From Hyphomicrobiales bacterium (GTDB lineage: Bacteria; Pseudomonadota; Alphaproteobacteria; Rhizobiales; Rhizobiaceae), in the NCBI GenBank assembly GCA_900466875.1, contig UBNQ01000028.1, positions 1 through 32,102 on the forward strand: a stretch of DNA of 32,102 nt, given 5' to 3'. This document shows positions 7,006-15,579 of the stretch, piece after piece. Both the position numbers and the translations under genes were made by a program. Under the pieces are notes generated by a model. It did no database searches. It was given only the letters and a program-made list of their open reading frames with translations, and was not told the DNA's origin. Numbering within the stretch: the stretch's first letter is position 1; the number at the start of each line of letters is the position of its first letter.

Positions 7006-8331
7006 ATGAGTTCTGAGCGTTACATCTCGAACAACAATTCTGACAGAACTCAGGTCGCCTTTGGGAGCTTGGCATCGTCTGCCCTTTTTGTTGTCGTCAT
7101 CCTTTATTTCTGGATCGGACTTTCGCCGTTCCCGAGCCTTGCCGAACGTGCCGGGTCCCTGCCAGCCAACAGCTCCAACACCCTCAACCAGTTCGTGATG
7201 ATGATTATCTCACTGTCCGTGATTGCGATGCTGGCGTTCAATCCTGCCGTTCATCTGGCCGTCAAACTTCTGGGTTTCCTGCTCGTTATATTCCTCTGGC
7301 TGGCGCTCACGGGCCTTGCCGCACCTGACCCGCTGTTTGCGTTGCGCCGTCTGGCGTATGCCTTACTGACCTGCGTATGCGCCTGCGGAGTTCTCCTGTT
7401 GCCCCGCACCGGCATGCATTTTGCAAAACTGATGGGCGGATGTCTGCTCTTGGTGCTCGCTCTATGCTATTTGGGGGTCTTTGCTTTACCACAGCGGGCT
7501 ATTCATCAGGCGAGTGACGCCGTCGAAGTCGGCCTCGCCGGCGACTGGCGTGGCTATTTCCTTCACAAGAACACCGCCGCTGCCGCAATGGTCTACTGTG
7601 TGTTCTTGGGGCTTTTTATCCGGGCACGCCACTCGAGCGGACTCGGGTTGTTAATTATCGCGCTGGCGGCCGTCTTCCTCTGGAATACCGGAGGAAAAAC
7701 AGCCGCCGCCATGATGCCAGCGATCCTGGTCGCTGCCTGGTTCTTCGAACGGGCCGGCCCTTTCCGCCTTCTCGTCGTAGGCGGCGCACTAGGTTTGATG
7801 AACTATATCTTGATGTCGGCCGCTGTCTCGCGGTCGATGCAGGTGTTACTGAAATCGTATGGTGTCGATCCGACATTTACCGATCGTGCGGCAATATGGC
7901 GGATCGCGCTATCCGCAATATCCAATAGTCCCGTGACGGGTTATGGGTTTCAATCGTTCTGGGGCACGGGTGCCGTATATGGCGGTGAAGCTGCAATGAG
8001 CAACTGGGCCGTGATGGCGGCAAGTGCCCATAACGGATATCTCGAACTTTTACTTCATGGCGGCTGGCCTTTGTTGGCGCTCATGCTGCTCTGGATGGTG
8101 ATCCTGCCTTGCCGTCACGTCGGTATTGCCATCAAACGGAAAACCGAACCGGCGCTAACGCGCCTCTTCATTCGCTGCTGGCTGTTTTCAATGTTCCTTG
8201 GCTGCCTTGAAAGCGCGTTCCTGAGCGGCGAACAGATGTGGTTCATGATGCTGGTCGCCCTTTTTGGACTAAGGCTCCAGGCCTATGCGGATCCGATTCC
8301 ACCTCACTCGACGCAGCCAACCGGAGCTTGA
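7006..8331 (+). CDS. O-antigen ligase / polysaccharide polymerase-like membrane protein (Wzy_C family)
   Basis: A 441-residue inner-membrane protein with about ten hydrophobic spans. The large periplasmic loop carries the family signatures GYFLHKNTAAA, TDRAAIWRIALSAISNSPVTGYGFQSFW and SAHNGYLELLLHGG (about residue 339), whose His is conserved in O-antigen ligases and exopolysaccharide polymerases such as rhizobial ExoQ. It would join or polymerise lipid-linked glycans on the periplasmic side. The ATG at 7006 is preferred over an in-frame TTG at 6994; neither has a strong ribosome site. No other glycan genes are nearby, so it is an orphan and its glycan is unknown. No clear terminator was seen in 8332-8568. 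Confidence 0.85.
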   Translation: MSSERYISNNNSDRTQVAFGSLASSALFVVVILYFWIGLSPFPSLAERAGSLPANSSNTLNQFVMMIISLSVIAMLAFNPAVHLAVKLLGFLLVIFLWLALTGLAAPDPLFALRRLAYALLTCVCACGVLLLPRTGMHFAKLMGGCLLLVLALCYLGVFALPQRAIHQASDAVEVGLAGDWRGYFLHKNTAAAAMVYCVFLGLFIRARHSSGLGLLIIALAAVFLWNTGGKTAAAMMPAILVAAWFFERAGPFRLLVVGGALGLMNYILMSAAVSRSMQVLLKSYGVDPTFTDRAAIWRIALSAISNSPVTGYGFQSFWGTGAVYGGEAAMSNWAVMAASAHNGYLELLLHGGWPLLALMLLWMVILPCRHVGIAIKRKTEPALTRLFIRCWLFSMFLGCLESAFLSGEQMWFMMLVALFGLRLQAYADPIPPHSTQPTGA

Positions 8332-8568
8332 GACCAGATTGAACTCCGTGAATCTGCCTGCGTGCAGTGGCGAGAGTTATCAAATTGGTGTGCAATCGCC
8401 GACACTCGATCCGTAACTACTCGCGCAAGTAAGTTGCCCCGCTGCAGGCCAAATCCCCTGAACCGCTACCGAATAGCCCCGAGTTTTGTAGACGCCTTCT
8501 TTCCTAATTTTGAGGCGAGAAGAGCATCATGAACAAATCGAATTTCAGCGAGGAGTTTATGGGCAGCG

Positions 8569-9591
8569 TCAATTGTCAGGTCGAACGGTCTTTCGCCAGA
8601 TCGGGAAAGCGTGAAACTTCATCGATTGCGGAAGGTCGGTCGTCGAGCTCGTCTCCGTCAGGCGCTTTACGATAGCATCGGCCATTTCCTCGATCGGCTG
8701 GCGAAACGTGGTGAGGGCGTAGCCTTCCCAGCTTGCCTGCTCGATGTCGTCGAACCCGATCACACAGATATCTCTTGGAACATCGAGCCTGAAGTCGTTG
8801 CGAGCCGCATCAAGGAAACCGCAGGCGAGCAGATCCGTGACGCAGAATACCCCATCCGGCCTTGCGGATCCGGGCAATAGTCGGCGAGCGGCTTCCGCTC
8901 CGCTACGATAGCTTGTCGGGCCTACCTTTATTATTTGAGGACGCTCGAAGCCAGCCGCTGTGACCCTGTCGCAGAACAGCTTTTCGCGAGCCACGAGACT
9001 GGGAGATTCGTTCGTCGAGGACACGACTGCAAAGGAACGGCAACCGGCGCGGGCCAGCATGTGACAGGCATCATCCATGGCGCTTTCGTGATCGAGGCTG
9101 ATATGGTCCGCCTCCTCGATCTGGCCCTGGCGATTGATGAGGATCACATGCTGGCCGCTTTCGATGCAGGTGCGCACGAGTGAGAGCGGCGGTGCACCGG
9201 ATAGGACTATCGTTGCCGATGCGCGATAATTCAGGGTCTGGTGCAACGCTGCGCGCGAATCCGCTTCACTGCCGGCCGTATTGATGACCATGGCAGCCCG
9301 CCCTGCGGACTGGATACGCCGCGTCAGTGCTTCCAGAAGCGCCGATTGATAGGGCGCATGCAGATCACCGCCGAGAATGCAGATCGGCCGGCTTTTCTCC
9401 TGCGAGAGGCCACGCGCCAGGTGGTTGACGTGGTAGTTCAGCTCTTCGGCGGCAGCGAGAACCTTGCGGCGTGTCTCCTCCGACACGCTTGCGCCTTCCG
9501 TGAAGGTACGCGAGACGGCGGAGCGCGAGACCCCTGCCCGTCTTGCCACCTCGCTGGCGCTGGCAAAATTCTGCGGCGGCCGGTTTGTCAT
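8569..9591 (-). CDS. LacI-family transcriptional regulator
   Basis: A 340-residue repressor. The helix-turn-helix and hinge are at residues 11-62 (ASEVARRAGVSRSAVSRTF, then LNYHVNHLARGLS). A periplasmic-binding-protein-like sensor follows, including PDGVFCVTDLLACGFLDA and DICVIGFDDIEQASW. The start at 9591 overlaps the phosphatase stop by 4 bases; an upstream in-frame extension to 9687 lies within the phosphatase gene and lacks family similarity. As last gene of the transporter-phosphatase operon it probably senses the imported sugar or its dephosphorylated product. The palindrome at 15295-15308 on the operon promoter is a candidate operator. Confidence 0.93.
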   Translation of the reverse strand: MTNRPPQNFASASEVARRAGVSRSAVSRTFTEGASVSEETRRKVLAAAEELNYHVNHLARGLSQEKSRPICILGGDLHAPYQSALLEALTRRIQSAGRAAMVINTAGSEADSRAALHQTLNYRASATIVLSGAPPLSLVRTCIESGQHVILINRQGQIEEADHISLDHESAMDDACHMLARAGCRSFAVVSSTNESPSLVAREKLFCDRVTAAGFERPQIIKVGPTSYRSGAEAARRLLPGSARPDGVFCVTDLLACGFLDAARNDFRLDVPRDICVIGFDDIEQASWEGYALTTFRQPIEEMADAIVKRLTETSSTTDLPQSMKFHAFPIWRKTVRPDN

Positions 9592-10202
9592 GCGACAGCT
9601 CGTCCGTTCGCCGTCTCGATCAGCCTGATCATGTCCGCCGCACGTTCCACCGCATGGATCAATTGCGGCTTCGGTGTCTCGAACCACTCGTCCGGGCGCA
9701 ACTGGCGACGTTCACGCACATGATCGATGGCAGATGCCAGCGTCGGATAGACGTCCGGCAGTTCGATATGCAGGAACAGCGCCACGATCGCCACCGAGCG
9801 GCTGCGGCCGGCACGGCAGTTGACCAGCACATTACCCTTGTCCCGGTTGGGATATGATGGCCTCTGCGGGAAGGACTGATCCAACGCGCCGCGCAGCAGA
9901 TAGTAGCCGGCGAGCAGCATCGTATCGGCGTTGCCCGCGTCATCGACAAGGCCGAGCTTGTAATAGCGCAGGAAGCCGGAGCCGGAGACGACCTGCTCTT
10001 CTTCAGGAGGCTTGTTGGCGTCGACGAGGTTTATGTCGAGATTGACGGCGCAGTTGACGACAACCTTGATCCCGTGTCGCTTCAGCAATTCAGGGCTGCT
10101 CGCCGCTTCGCGGCCGCCGATATAGAGATCAATATTGCGACCCGGCAGGCTCTCCTGGATCAGGCTCAGATGCGGGCGCTCATAGCGAGGAGAAGATGTC
10201 AT
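9588..10202 (-). CDS. Dual-specificity / tyrosine-phosphatase-like protein with altered P-loop
   Basis: A 204-residue cytoplasmic protein of the Cys-based phosphatase fold. The N-terminal region (DLYIGGREAASS, then HGIKVVVNCA) resembles dual-specificity phosphatases. The P-loop is VNCRAGRSRSVAIVALFL with Cys129 as nucleophile and Arg135 as phosphate binder. The usual His before the Cys is Asn128. Asp87 or Asp88 in LGLVDDAG is the likely general acid. It overlaps both neighbours by 4 bases (ATGA), so it is tightly coupled to the inositol-monophosphatase-type gene and the LacI gene. In this operon it more likely hydrolyses a small phosphorylated metabolite than a phosphoprotein, but that is inference. 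Confidence 0.85.
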   Translation of the reverse strand: MTSSPRYERPHLSLIQESLPGRNIDLYIGGREAASSPELLKRHGIKVVVNCAVNLDINLVDANKPPEEEQVVSGSGFLRYYKLGLVDDAGNADTMLLAGYYLLRGALDQSFPQRPSYPNRDKGNVLVNCRAGRSRSVAIVALFLHIELPDVYPTLASAIDHVRERRQLRPDEWFETPKPQLIHAVERAADMIRLIETANGRAVA

Positions 10203-11020
10203 GCCGCTTTTCCCTTTTCGTCTAAGCACATAACGGAGATTTTCATCGCGGCGGAAAATTCGGCTGCGATGCCGGGGGCCGCCGCAAAGATCTCTCCGCC
10301 CGTCAGCAACTCGTTCTCGCCTTCCGGATAGGTCCCGGTGATGCCGCCAGCTTCACGTACCATCAGGAGACCGGCAAGGCAGTCCCAGGCGTTCATGTAA
10401 TATTCGGCATAGCCATCGGTGCGCCCTTCCGCAACCCAGGCGATGGCGAGCGCGCCGGAAGCGCCGCGACGGATATTGGCGCCGCGGTCAAGCACGCGGT
10501 GCTGGGCCGCGAGGTATTGCGAGGCCTCGACCCGTGGCGACCAGCCGATCTCGACCGACGCGGTGGCGATGGCAGCGGTGGATGCAACGGCGATGGCCTC
10601 GCCATTCTTTGTCGCACCCTGCCCTTTGCGGGCGAAATAGAACTCGTTCGAGGCCGGATTGAAGATCGCGCCGAGCAGCGTCTCACCCTTTTCCCAAAAG
10701 GCGATGGAAATGCAGAAATGCGGGATGCCGCGGGCAAAATTTGCCGTACCGTCGATCGGGTCGATCACCCACAGGCGTTCCGCAAGCCCGCCGCCGGTTT
10801 CTTCTCCAAGTATCCCGTCCTGCGGAAACATGGCGGCGATCTCGCTACGCACATGACTTTCCACAGCACCATCCGCTTCGGTCAAGAAATCCTGATGTCC
10901 CTTGAGGGTAAAGTCGCCGGGTTTGCGGGCGCGGAAGGCTTCAAGTGCAAGCGCACCGGCGGATGCCGTTACCGCGCGCAGCAGGATTTCACGTTGGTTC
11001 AGTTCTTCGACAGTCAGCAT
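10199..11020 (-). CDS. Inositol monophosphatase family protein
   Basis: A 273-residue Mg-dependent phosphatase (IMPase/SuhB/CysQ superfamily). It has the metal-site motifs GEE (72-74), DPIDGTANF (87-95) and AWDCLAGLLMVREAGG (Asp213), all intact. Known members release phosphate from inositol phosphates, histidinol phosphate, PAP or sugar phosphates. The ATG at 11020 is chosen because the alternative at 11053 lies inside a hairpin loop; the ribosome site is weak for both. It follows the binding-protein gene and overlaps the next phosphatase gene by 4 bases. In context it probably removes phosphate from the imported substrate in the cytoplasm. Confidence 0.92.
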   Translation of the reverse strand: MLTVEELNQREILLRAVTASAGALALEAFRARKPGDFTLKGHQDFLTEADGAVESHVRSEIAAMFPQDGILGEETGGGLAERLWVIDPIDGTANFARGIPHFCISIAFWEKGETLLGAIFNPASNEFYFARKGQGATKNGEAIAVASTAAIATASVEIGWSPRVEASQYLAAQHRVLDRGANIRRGASGALAIAWVAEGRTDGYAEYYMNAWDCLAGLLMVREAGGITGTYPEGENELLTGGEIFAAAPGIAAEFSAAMKISVMCLDEKGKAA

Positions 11021-11039
11021 GGCGTCTTTCGGTAAATGC

Positions 11040-11070
11040 GGACGGGGCGTCATTACGTTGAGCCCCGTCC
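11040..11070 (-). terminator. Hairpin after the binding-protein gene (probable partial terminator)
   Basis: GGACGGGGC (11040-11048) pairs perfectly with GCCCCGTCC (11062-11070), with a 13-base loop, 25 bases past the binding-protein stop. A short T-containing stretch (GCATTTACC) follows on the minus strand. It may lower read-through into the phosphatase genes. Confidence 0.6.
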
Positions 11071-11095
11071 TGACTCGATCGGAAATATGCGGCGA

Positions 11096-12214
11096 TTACT
11101 TCTTGTAGTTCAAGGCCCAGAGATCCTGCCAATCCTGACGGGCTTCCCAATCCTGTTTGCCGGTGGAGGCGTCATAGGACTGGATCTGCTCGACGATCTT
11201 GCCGACGCCCGACGGCTCTCCCGCCGGCAGACCGACCGTCTTATTGGTCGACATCTTGCCGTCGATAGCCTGCGCAGCCATGCCTTCCTCGGTCATCATG
11301 TAGTGGATGAACAGCTTTGCGGCATTCGGGCTCTTGGTGCCCTTGGCGATCAGGCCGAGCGACGGGTAGCTCCAGCCCGAATAGGGGTTGATGCCGGCGC
11401 AGAGACCGAGCTTCATGCCGTCCTTGTTGTCACGAAACTTCGCGGTCGACAGAAGACCGACGAAGTTCTCTTTGGTATCCGGCGCGCCAACGGATTCGGC
11501 TGCTGCGCCATCGCTGTCAGTCAGAAGCGGGCCGTTCGCCGCAAATGCCTTGACCCAGGCAGCCGTGGCACTGTCTTCGCTGGTCTCGAGCGGCTTGCCG
11601 TACTGCGCCTGATAGGCATCTGCGATCTTCTTGTCCGCATGGGCTTCCAGCTGGTTGAACCAGTCGGTGTAGGATGGCTTTCCGAGCGGATCCTGCATCG
11701 CCACCTTGCCCTTCCACTTCGGTTCGGTCAGCTGCCAGATATTGGTGATCGGGCAGCTTTCGTTGAGCGCGGTGTTGTAGCTCCAAACGTTCGGCTCCTG
11801 ATAGACAACGAGCGGATTCTGGAAGATTGCCGGAATGTCCTTTGCGAGATCGGCAGGCAGCCAGCTTTCGGCATAACCGGTTTCGATCAGCTGCGAGATG
11901 CCGGCCGGGGCATCGAGCAGGATCATGACGTCGGCCTTGATATTGTTGGCCTGCGCTTCGCGAATGGCGATTTCCAGCGTCGTCGGTGCATTCGCCTTGA
12001 TGCCGGTCGCCTGGACACCATACTTTTCGGTGAAGGACTTGGCCTGGGCAACGATCTTGCCGCTGGAATTGTAGACGGTGATCGGCGCTTCCTTTTTTGC
12101 GGCTTCGATCAGTGTGTCGAGATTGAAAGCCTCCTCAGCACCGGCGGTTGCGGCGCCCAGCGAAACGGCTGCGGAAAGCATCAGCGAAGAAATCAGAGTG
12201 CGAGAAAGTCTCAT
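11096..12214 (-). CDS. ABC transporter solute-binding protein (iron/sugar-phosphate/phosphonate class)
   Basis: A 372-residue exported receptor. Its signal peptide is about residues 1-26 (MRLSRTLISSLMLSAAVSLG, then ATAGAEE). The family-1 type fold shows APITVYNSSGKIVAQAKSFTEKYG, ADVMILLDAPAG and WKGKVAMQDP. The class includes ferric-iron binders, the hexose-phosphate binder AfuA and 2-aminoethylphosphonate binders. AAGGA lies about 8 bases before the ATG. The adjacent phosphatases favour an organophosphate ligand over iron. The ligand cannot be read from the sequence. Confidence 0.9.
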   Translation of the reverse strand: MRLSRTLISSLMLSAAVSLGAATAGAEEAFNLDTLIEAAKKEAPITVYNSSGKIVAQAKSFTEKYGVQATGIKANAPTTLEIAIREAQANNIKADVMILLDAPAGISQLIETGYAESWLPADLAKDIPAIFQNPLVVYQEPNVWSYNTALNESCPITNIWQLTEPKWKGKVAMQDPLGKPSYTDWFNQLEAHADKKIADAYQAQYGKPLETSEDSATAAWVKAFAANGPLLTDSDGAAAESVGAPDTKENFVGLLSTAKFRDNKDGMKLGLCAGINPYSGWSYPSLGLIAKGTKSPNAAKLFIHYMMTEEGMAAQAIDGKMSTNKTVGLPAGEPSGVGKIVEQIQSYDASTGKQDWEARQDWQDLWALNYKK

Positions 12215-12254
12215 CGGTATTCCTTTGAGTGATTTGGCAAAGAGGTTTTGGAGC

Positions 12255-13394
12255 TTATGCAGGTATGAGTGCCGGGTGGCCGAGGCCGGCCGGCTGCGCC
12301 GCGTTCCTCACGCGGATCTCGGTTGTCTCGATGCGCTTTCGGTTCGCATCGAAAAGATGCAGGCCTTCCGCCCGCGCGAAACAGTCGACAATCTGGCCGG
12401 GTTCTATCGACGGCCGGATATGGGTGGCATGGAACAAGCGCTCGCTACCGAGCGACAGTTCGAGGATCCAGCTGCCGCCAGTCGGCATGATGCTTTCCAG
12501 TCGCAACGCGCCAAGCGGCACCACATTGTCGCCATGGGAAAACGTGATTTCCTCCGGCCGGATGCCGAGTGAGGCGGCGCCGGAAAGAGAGAGCGTACCG
12601 GCAAGCCGTGCGGCGAGTCCCGCAGGCTGTGCCGCATCGAGCGCGATCATGTTGATCGGCGGATTGCCGATGAACTCTGCGACGAAGCGATTGACAGGCC
12701 GCGAATAGATATCGTCCGGTGCGCCAACCTGCTGCAATTTTCCGCCGCTCATGACAGCGATCGTGGTCGCAAGCGTCATTGCCTCCCACTGGTCATGGGT
12801 GACGAAGACGATCGTGGTGCGGAATTCCTCATGCAGGCGGCGCAGCTCGGCGCGCATTTCGAGCCGCAGGGCGGCATCGAGATTGGAGAGCGGTTCATCG
12901 AGCAGAAGGACGTCCGGATTGACCGCCAGCATGCGGGCCAGCGCCACGCGCTGCTGCTGGCCACCGGAAAGCTGCGACGGATAACGCTTTGCATAATCGC
13001 GGATGCGTAACTTCTCCATGACATCCGTCACCTTGGCGCGTCGTTCTGCTTCCGGCAGCTTGCGTATCCGCAGGCCGAAATCGATGTTGCGCTCCACCGT
13101 CATATGCGGCCATAGGGCATAGGATTGAAAGACGAGGCCGAGCCTGCGCTGTTCCGGCGGCACGAACGTGCCGGCGGGAATGCTGTCGACCACCCGCTTC
13201 CCGATCGAGATTGCGCCGCCGCTCAAGTGTTCCAGCCCCGCGATCATTCGAAGCGTCGTCGTCTTGCCGCAGCCGGACGGACCGAGCAGGCACATGAACT
13301 CACCGTCGGCGATTGTGAGGTTCAGGTCATCAACGGCCGGGTGATCGCTGCCCGCATAATTCTTGCTCACATGGGTAAGGTTGATATCGGGCAT
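12255..13394 (-). CDS. ABC transporter ATP-binding protein with C-terminal TOBE region
   Basis: A 379-residue ATPase of the Fe/polyamine/sugar (FbpC/PotA/UgpC) class. Walker A is GPSGCGKTT (38-46), the Q-loop VFQSYALWPHMTV, the signature LSGGQQQR, Walker B VLLLDEPLSNLDA and the switch His VTHDQWEAM. The C-terminal 130 residues (GIRPEEITF, then PTGGSWILELSLG) are the regulatory TOBE region. The ATG at 13394 lies 1 base past the permease stop; an upstream in-frame extension to 13418 is within the permease gene. It drives the fused permease encoded just upstream. Confidence 0.94.
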   Translation of the reverse strand: MPDINLTHVSKNYAGSDHPAVDDLNLTIADGEFMCLLGPSGCGKTTTLRMIAGLEHLSGGAISIGKRVVDSIPAGTFVPPEQRRLGLVFQSYALWPHMTVERNIDFGLRIRKLPEAERRAKVTDVMEKLRIRDYAKRYPSQLSGGQQQRVALARMLAVNPDVLLLDEPLSNLDAALRLEMRAELRRLHEEFRTTIVFVTHDQWEAMTLATTIAVMSGGKLQQVGAPDDIYSRPVNRFVAEFIGNPPINMIALDAAQPAGLAARLAGTLSLSGAASLGIRPEEITFSHGDNVVPLGALRLESIMPTGGSWILELSLGSERLFHATHIRPSIEPGQIVDCFARAEGLHLFDANRKRIETTEIRVRNAAQPAGLGHPALIPA

Positions 13395-13395
13395 G

Positions 13396-15225
13396 TCAGC
13401 TCTCCAGTCCCTTGGCAATGCCGTTGCCGGTCAGGCGGTTGATGAGGATTGTGCCGAAGAGCGCCAGAAGCGCGATCATCAACACGACGGCATTGGCTGC
13501 CTGGGTGTAGTTGTAGTCGACGAGGCGCAGCGAATAGGTGGTCAGGACATCGGTTGCGGGGACTGCGAGGATGATGAACAGGCTGACACCCTTGATGCCC
13601 GAAATGAACGGCAGCAGGATCGCACTCGCCAAGGCCCGTTTCTGGATCGGCATGACGATGCTCGTCATCCGCCGTAACCAGCCGGCCCCGGCGATCCGCG
13701 CAGCTTCTTCCGGCTCCTTGCCGAGCTGGGCCATGGCGGCGATGCCGGATCGAGACGCGAATGGCATCTGGTCGGCGATCAGCGCCAGGATAAGGATGAT
13801 CGACGTGCCGTAAAGTGCCGGAATGGGGCCGCGCGGCACGGCGAAAAGAGTGAGGATCGCAGCTGCAAAGGCGATGCCCGGAACGAGATACGGCATGAAG
13901 GTGATCTGGCGCAGGAAGACGCCGAGCGCCGCGAACGGGCTGCGGATCACCACATAGCCGACGAGCAATCCGAGAATGCCCGAGGCGAGCGAGGCAGCGC
14001 CGATGATGACCAGCGTATTGAAGCCGGCGCTCCAGAATTCCGGCGTCAGCAGGATGCCGCTTCTCAGCGCGACAGTATCGAGGTTGGAGCCGATCCAGTA
14101 ATCGAAGGTGAAGTTTTCCAGCGAAAAACGGCCCGGCACGCGCATGATCGTCGAGAAAAACAGGGTCAGGAGCGGAATGACGACGCCGAGTATAAAGAAT
14201 GCGAGCGCGAAGCCTGTCGCCGGCAATTGCCAGCGTCCGAGCGGGCGACGACGATCCATGGCGCCCTTGCCGCCAACAATGGCGAAACGACGCGCCTCGC
14301 GCATCATGCGGGTATCAATGTAAAGCGTGACGACACCGATCACCATGATCACCGCCGCCATGACGGCCGCCATTCCGTTCTGCCGGGTGGAGATTGCCCG
14401 GTAGAGCGACGTGGACAGGGTGTCGAAACCCACCGGCAGGCCAAGCACGTAGGGCACGGCGAATTCGCCGATGCAATCGGCCAGGATCAGCAGGCCGCAG
14501 GACAGAAGTGCCGGCCGCATCAGCGGCAGAACGATCTGAAACGCGACGCGGCGGCGGCTTGCTCCCAGGATACGGGCGGAATCTTCCAGCTGGGCGTCGA
14601 GCCGCTGTAACGCAGCACCGAGGATCAGGATCACGAACGGCGCATAATGCAGCGACAGGATGATGATGATCGGAAATCGGCCATAGGCCAGCCAGTCCGG
14701 CGTCCCGAAACCGAGCGTTTCCAGCCAGCCGGGCTGGCCGCCAACGGTACGGTTCTTGAAAATGGTCGTCCAGGCAAGCGCCAGCGTCCATGTCGGCAGC
14801 ATGAAAGGGATGATCAGCGCCGTCGCCAACCAACGGCGGCCGGCGAGATCCGTGCGGTTGACGAGCCAGGCGAGGATGCCGCCGACCGTCATGGAGATCG
14901 CAATTGCACCGATCGCGATTGACGCCGTGTTCAAGAGCGGCTGCCAGAGAAGGATGCTCGACATGCGCGAGGCGAAGGCGCGCGTCAGATAGTAGAGCGT
15001 CAGGGCTCCTTCCGGCGCTTTGGTGCGGGCCGCATCACCAATTTGCACGATGGCCACGTTGATAAGGATCGAAATAACGGGTGCAAGAATCAGCAGCGAA
15101 AAGACCAGCGCCAGCATGAGGCCGATGGCAATAACCGGTTCACGCCGCGCCACCGCCAGATGATGCCGAAGCACCTCCACCCGCGTGCCAGCGCCATGGC
15201 CCGTCGCCTGTTCGTTTATCGCCAT
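13396..15225 (-). CDS. Fused double ABC permease (FbpB/AfuB/PhnU type)
   Basis: A 609-residue inner-membrane protein with two MetI-like permease halves in one chain. There are about twelve hydrophobic spans and two EAA loops (LEDSARILGASRRRVAFQIV in the first half, EEAARIAGAGWLRRMTSIVM in the second). One polypeptide therefore supplies both transmembrane halves. The ATG at 15225 has AAAGGGG 11 bases upstream; a GTG at 15252 would add nine residues but has no ribosome site. It is the first gene of the operon that ends with the LacI gene. Confidence 0.92.
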   Translation of the reverse strand: MAINEQATGHGAGTRVEVLRHHLAVARREPVIAIGLMLALVFSLLILAPVISILINVAIVQIGDAARTKAPEGALTLYYLTRAFASRMSSILLWQPLLNTASIAIGAIAISMTVGGILAWLVNRTDLAGRRWLATALIIPFMLPTWTLALAWTTIFKNRTVGGQPGWLETLGFGTPDWLAYGRFPIIIILSLHYAPFVILILGAALQRLDAQLEDSARILGASRRRVAFQIVLPLMRPALLSCGLLILADCIGEFAVPYVLGLPVGFDTLSTSLYRAISTRQNGMAAVMAAVIMVIGVVTLYIDTRMMREARRFAIVGGKGAMDRRRPLGRWQLPATGFALAFFILGVVIPLLTLFFSTIMRVPGRFSLENFTFDYWIGSNLDTVALRSGILLTPEFWSAGFNTLVIIGAASLASGILGLLVGYVVIRSPFAALGVFLRQITFMPYLVPGIAFAAAILTLFAVPRGPIPALYGTSIILILALIADQMPFASRSGIAAMAQLGKEPEEAARIAGAGWLRRMTSIVMPIQKRALASAILLPFISGIKGVSLFIILAVPATDVLTTYSLRLVDYNYTQAANAVVLMIALLALFGTILINRLTGNGIAKGLES

Positions 15226-15294
15226 CGCCGTCGCCGCCCCTTTGTCCAGCACGGCGGACCATAGACAGGCAGAGTGACAGTCAGATGACAGAAT

Positions 15295-15308
15295 TGCACA
15301 TATGTGCA
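15295..15308. promoter_or_regulatory. Palindromic operator candidate for the LacI regulator
   Basis: TGCACATATGTGCA is a perfect 14-bp palindrome about 70 bases upstream of the permease ATG, overlapping the predicted -10 box. Many LacI-family operators have a central CG; this one has TA, so assignment to the LacI protein rests on position. Confidence 0.55.
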
Positions 15309-15328
15309 GACTTTAACTCATTGTACAA
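15299..15328 (-). promoter_or_regulatory. Probable promoter of the double-permease operon
   Basis: On the minus strand TTGTAC (15328-15323) is followed after 18 bases by CATATG (15304-15299) inside the palindrome. The rest of the gap up to 15579 holds no convincing gene; a minus-strand open frame there runs into the DUF1254 gene. Confidence 0.4.
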
Positions 15329-15579
15329 AATTGTTATTCTCGTACCAATTATTCGAAGAATCGCATGTACGTTCACTGGAACGCAAGTGCGGTGCGAGGA
15401 CGTTTCCCAGGCTCAGTCCGCTGTATTTCCCAGTTGAACATCGAGCAGATTTCACGAACATAAGCGCGATTTTGATGGCAGTGTGCGATCCACCCTCACG
15501 AACGGATACGAACCATCGACCACCCTGAAGACAAGGCGATGCTACTGCTTTTTTAAAGATCTCGGTTCCGCGGATGATT

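Noticed and set aside
8529..8672. Short plus-strand frame starting ATG at 8529 with a fair ribosome site (MNKSNFSEEF...)
   Set aside because: Most of it lies antisense to the 3' end of the LacI gene, and beyond the first residues it has no protein-like features.
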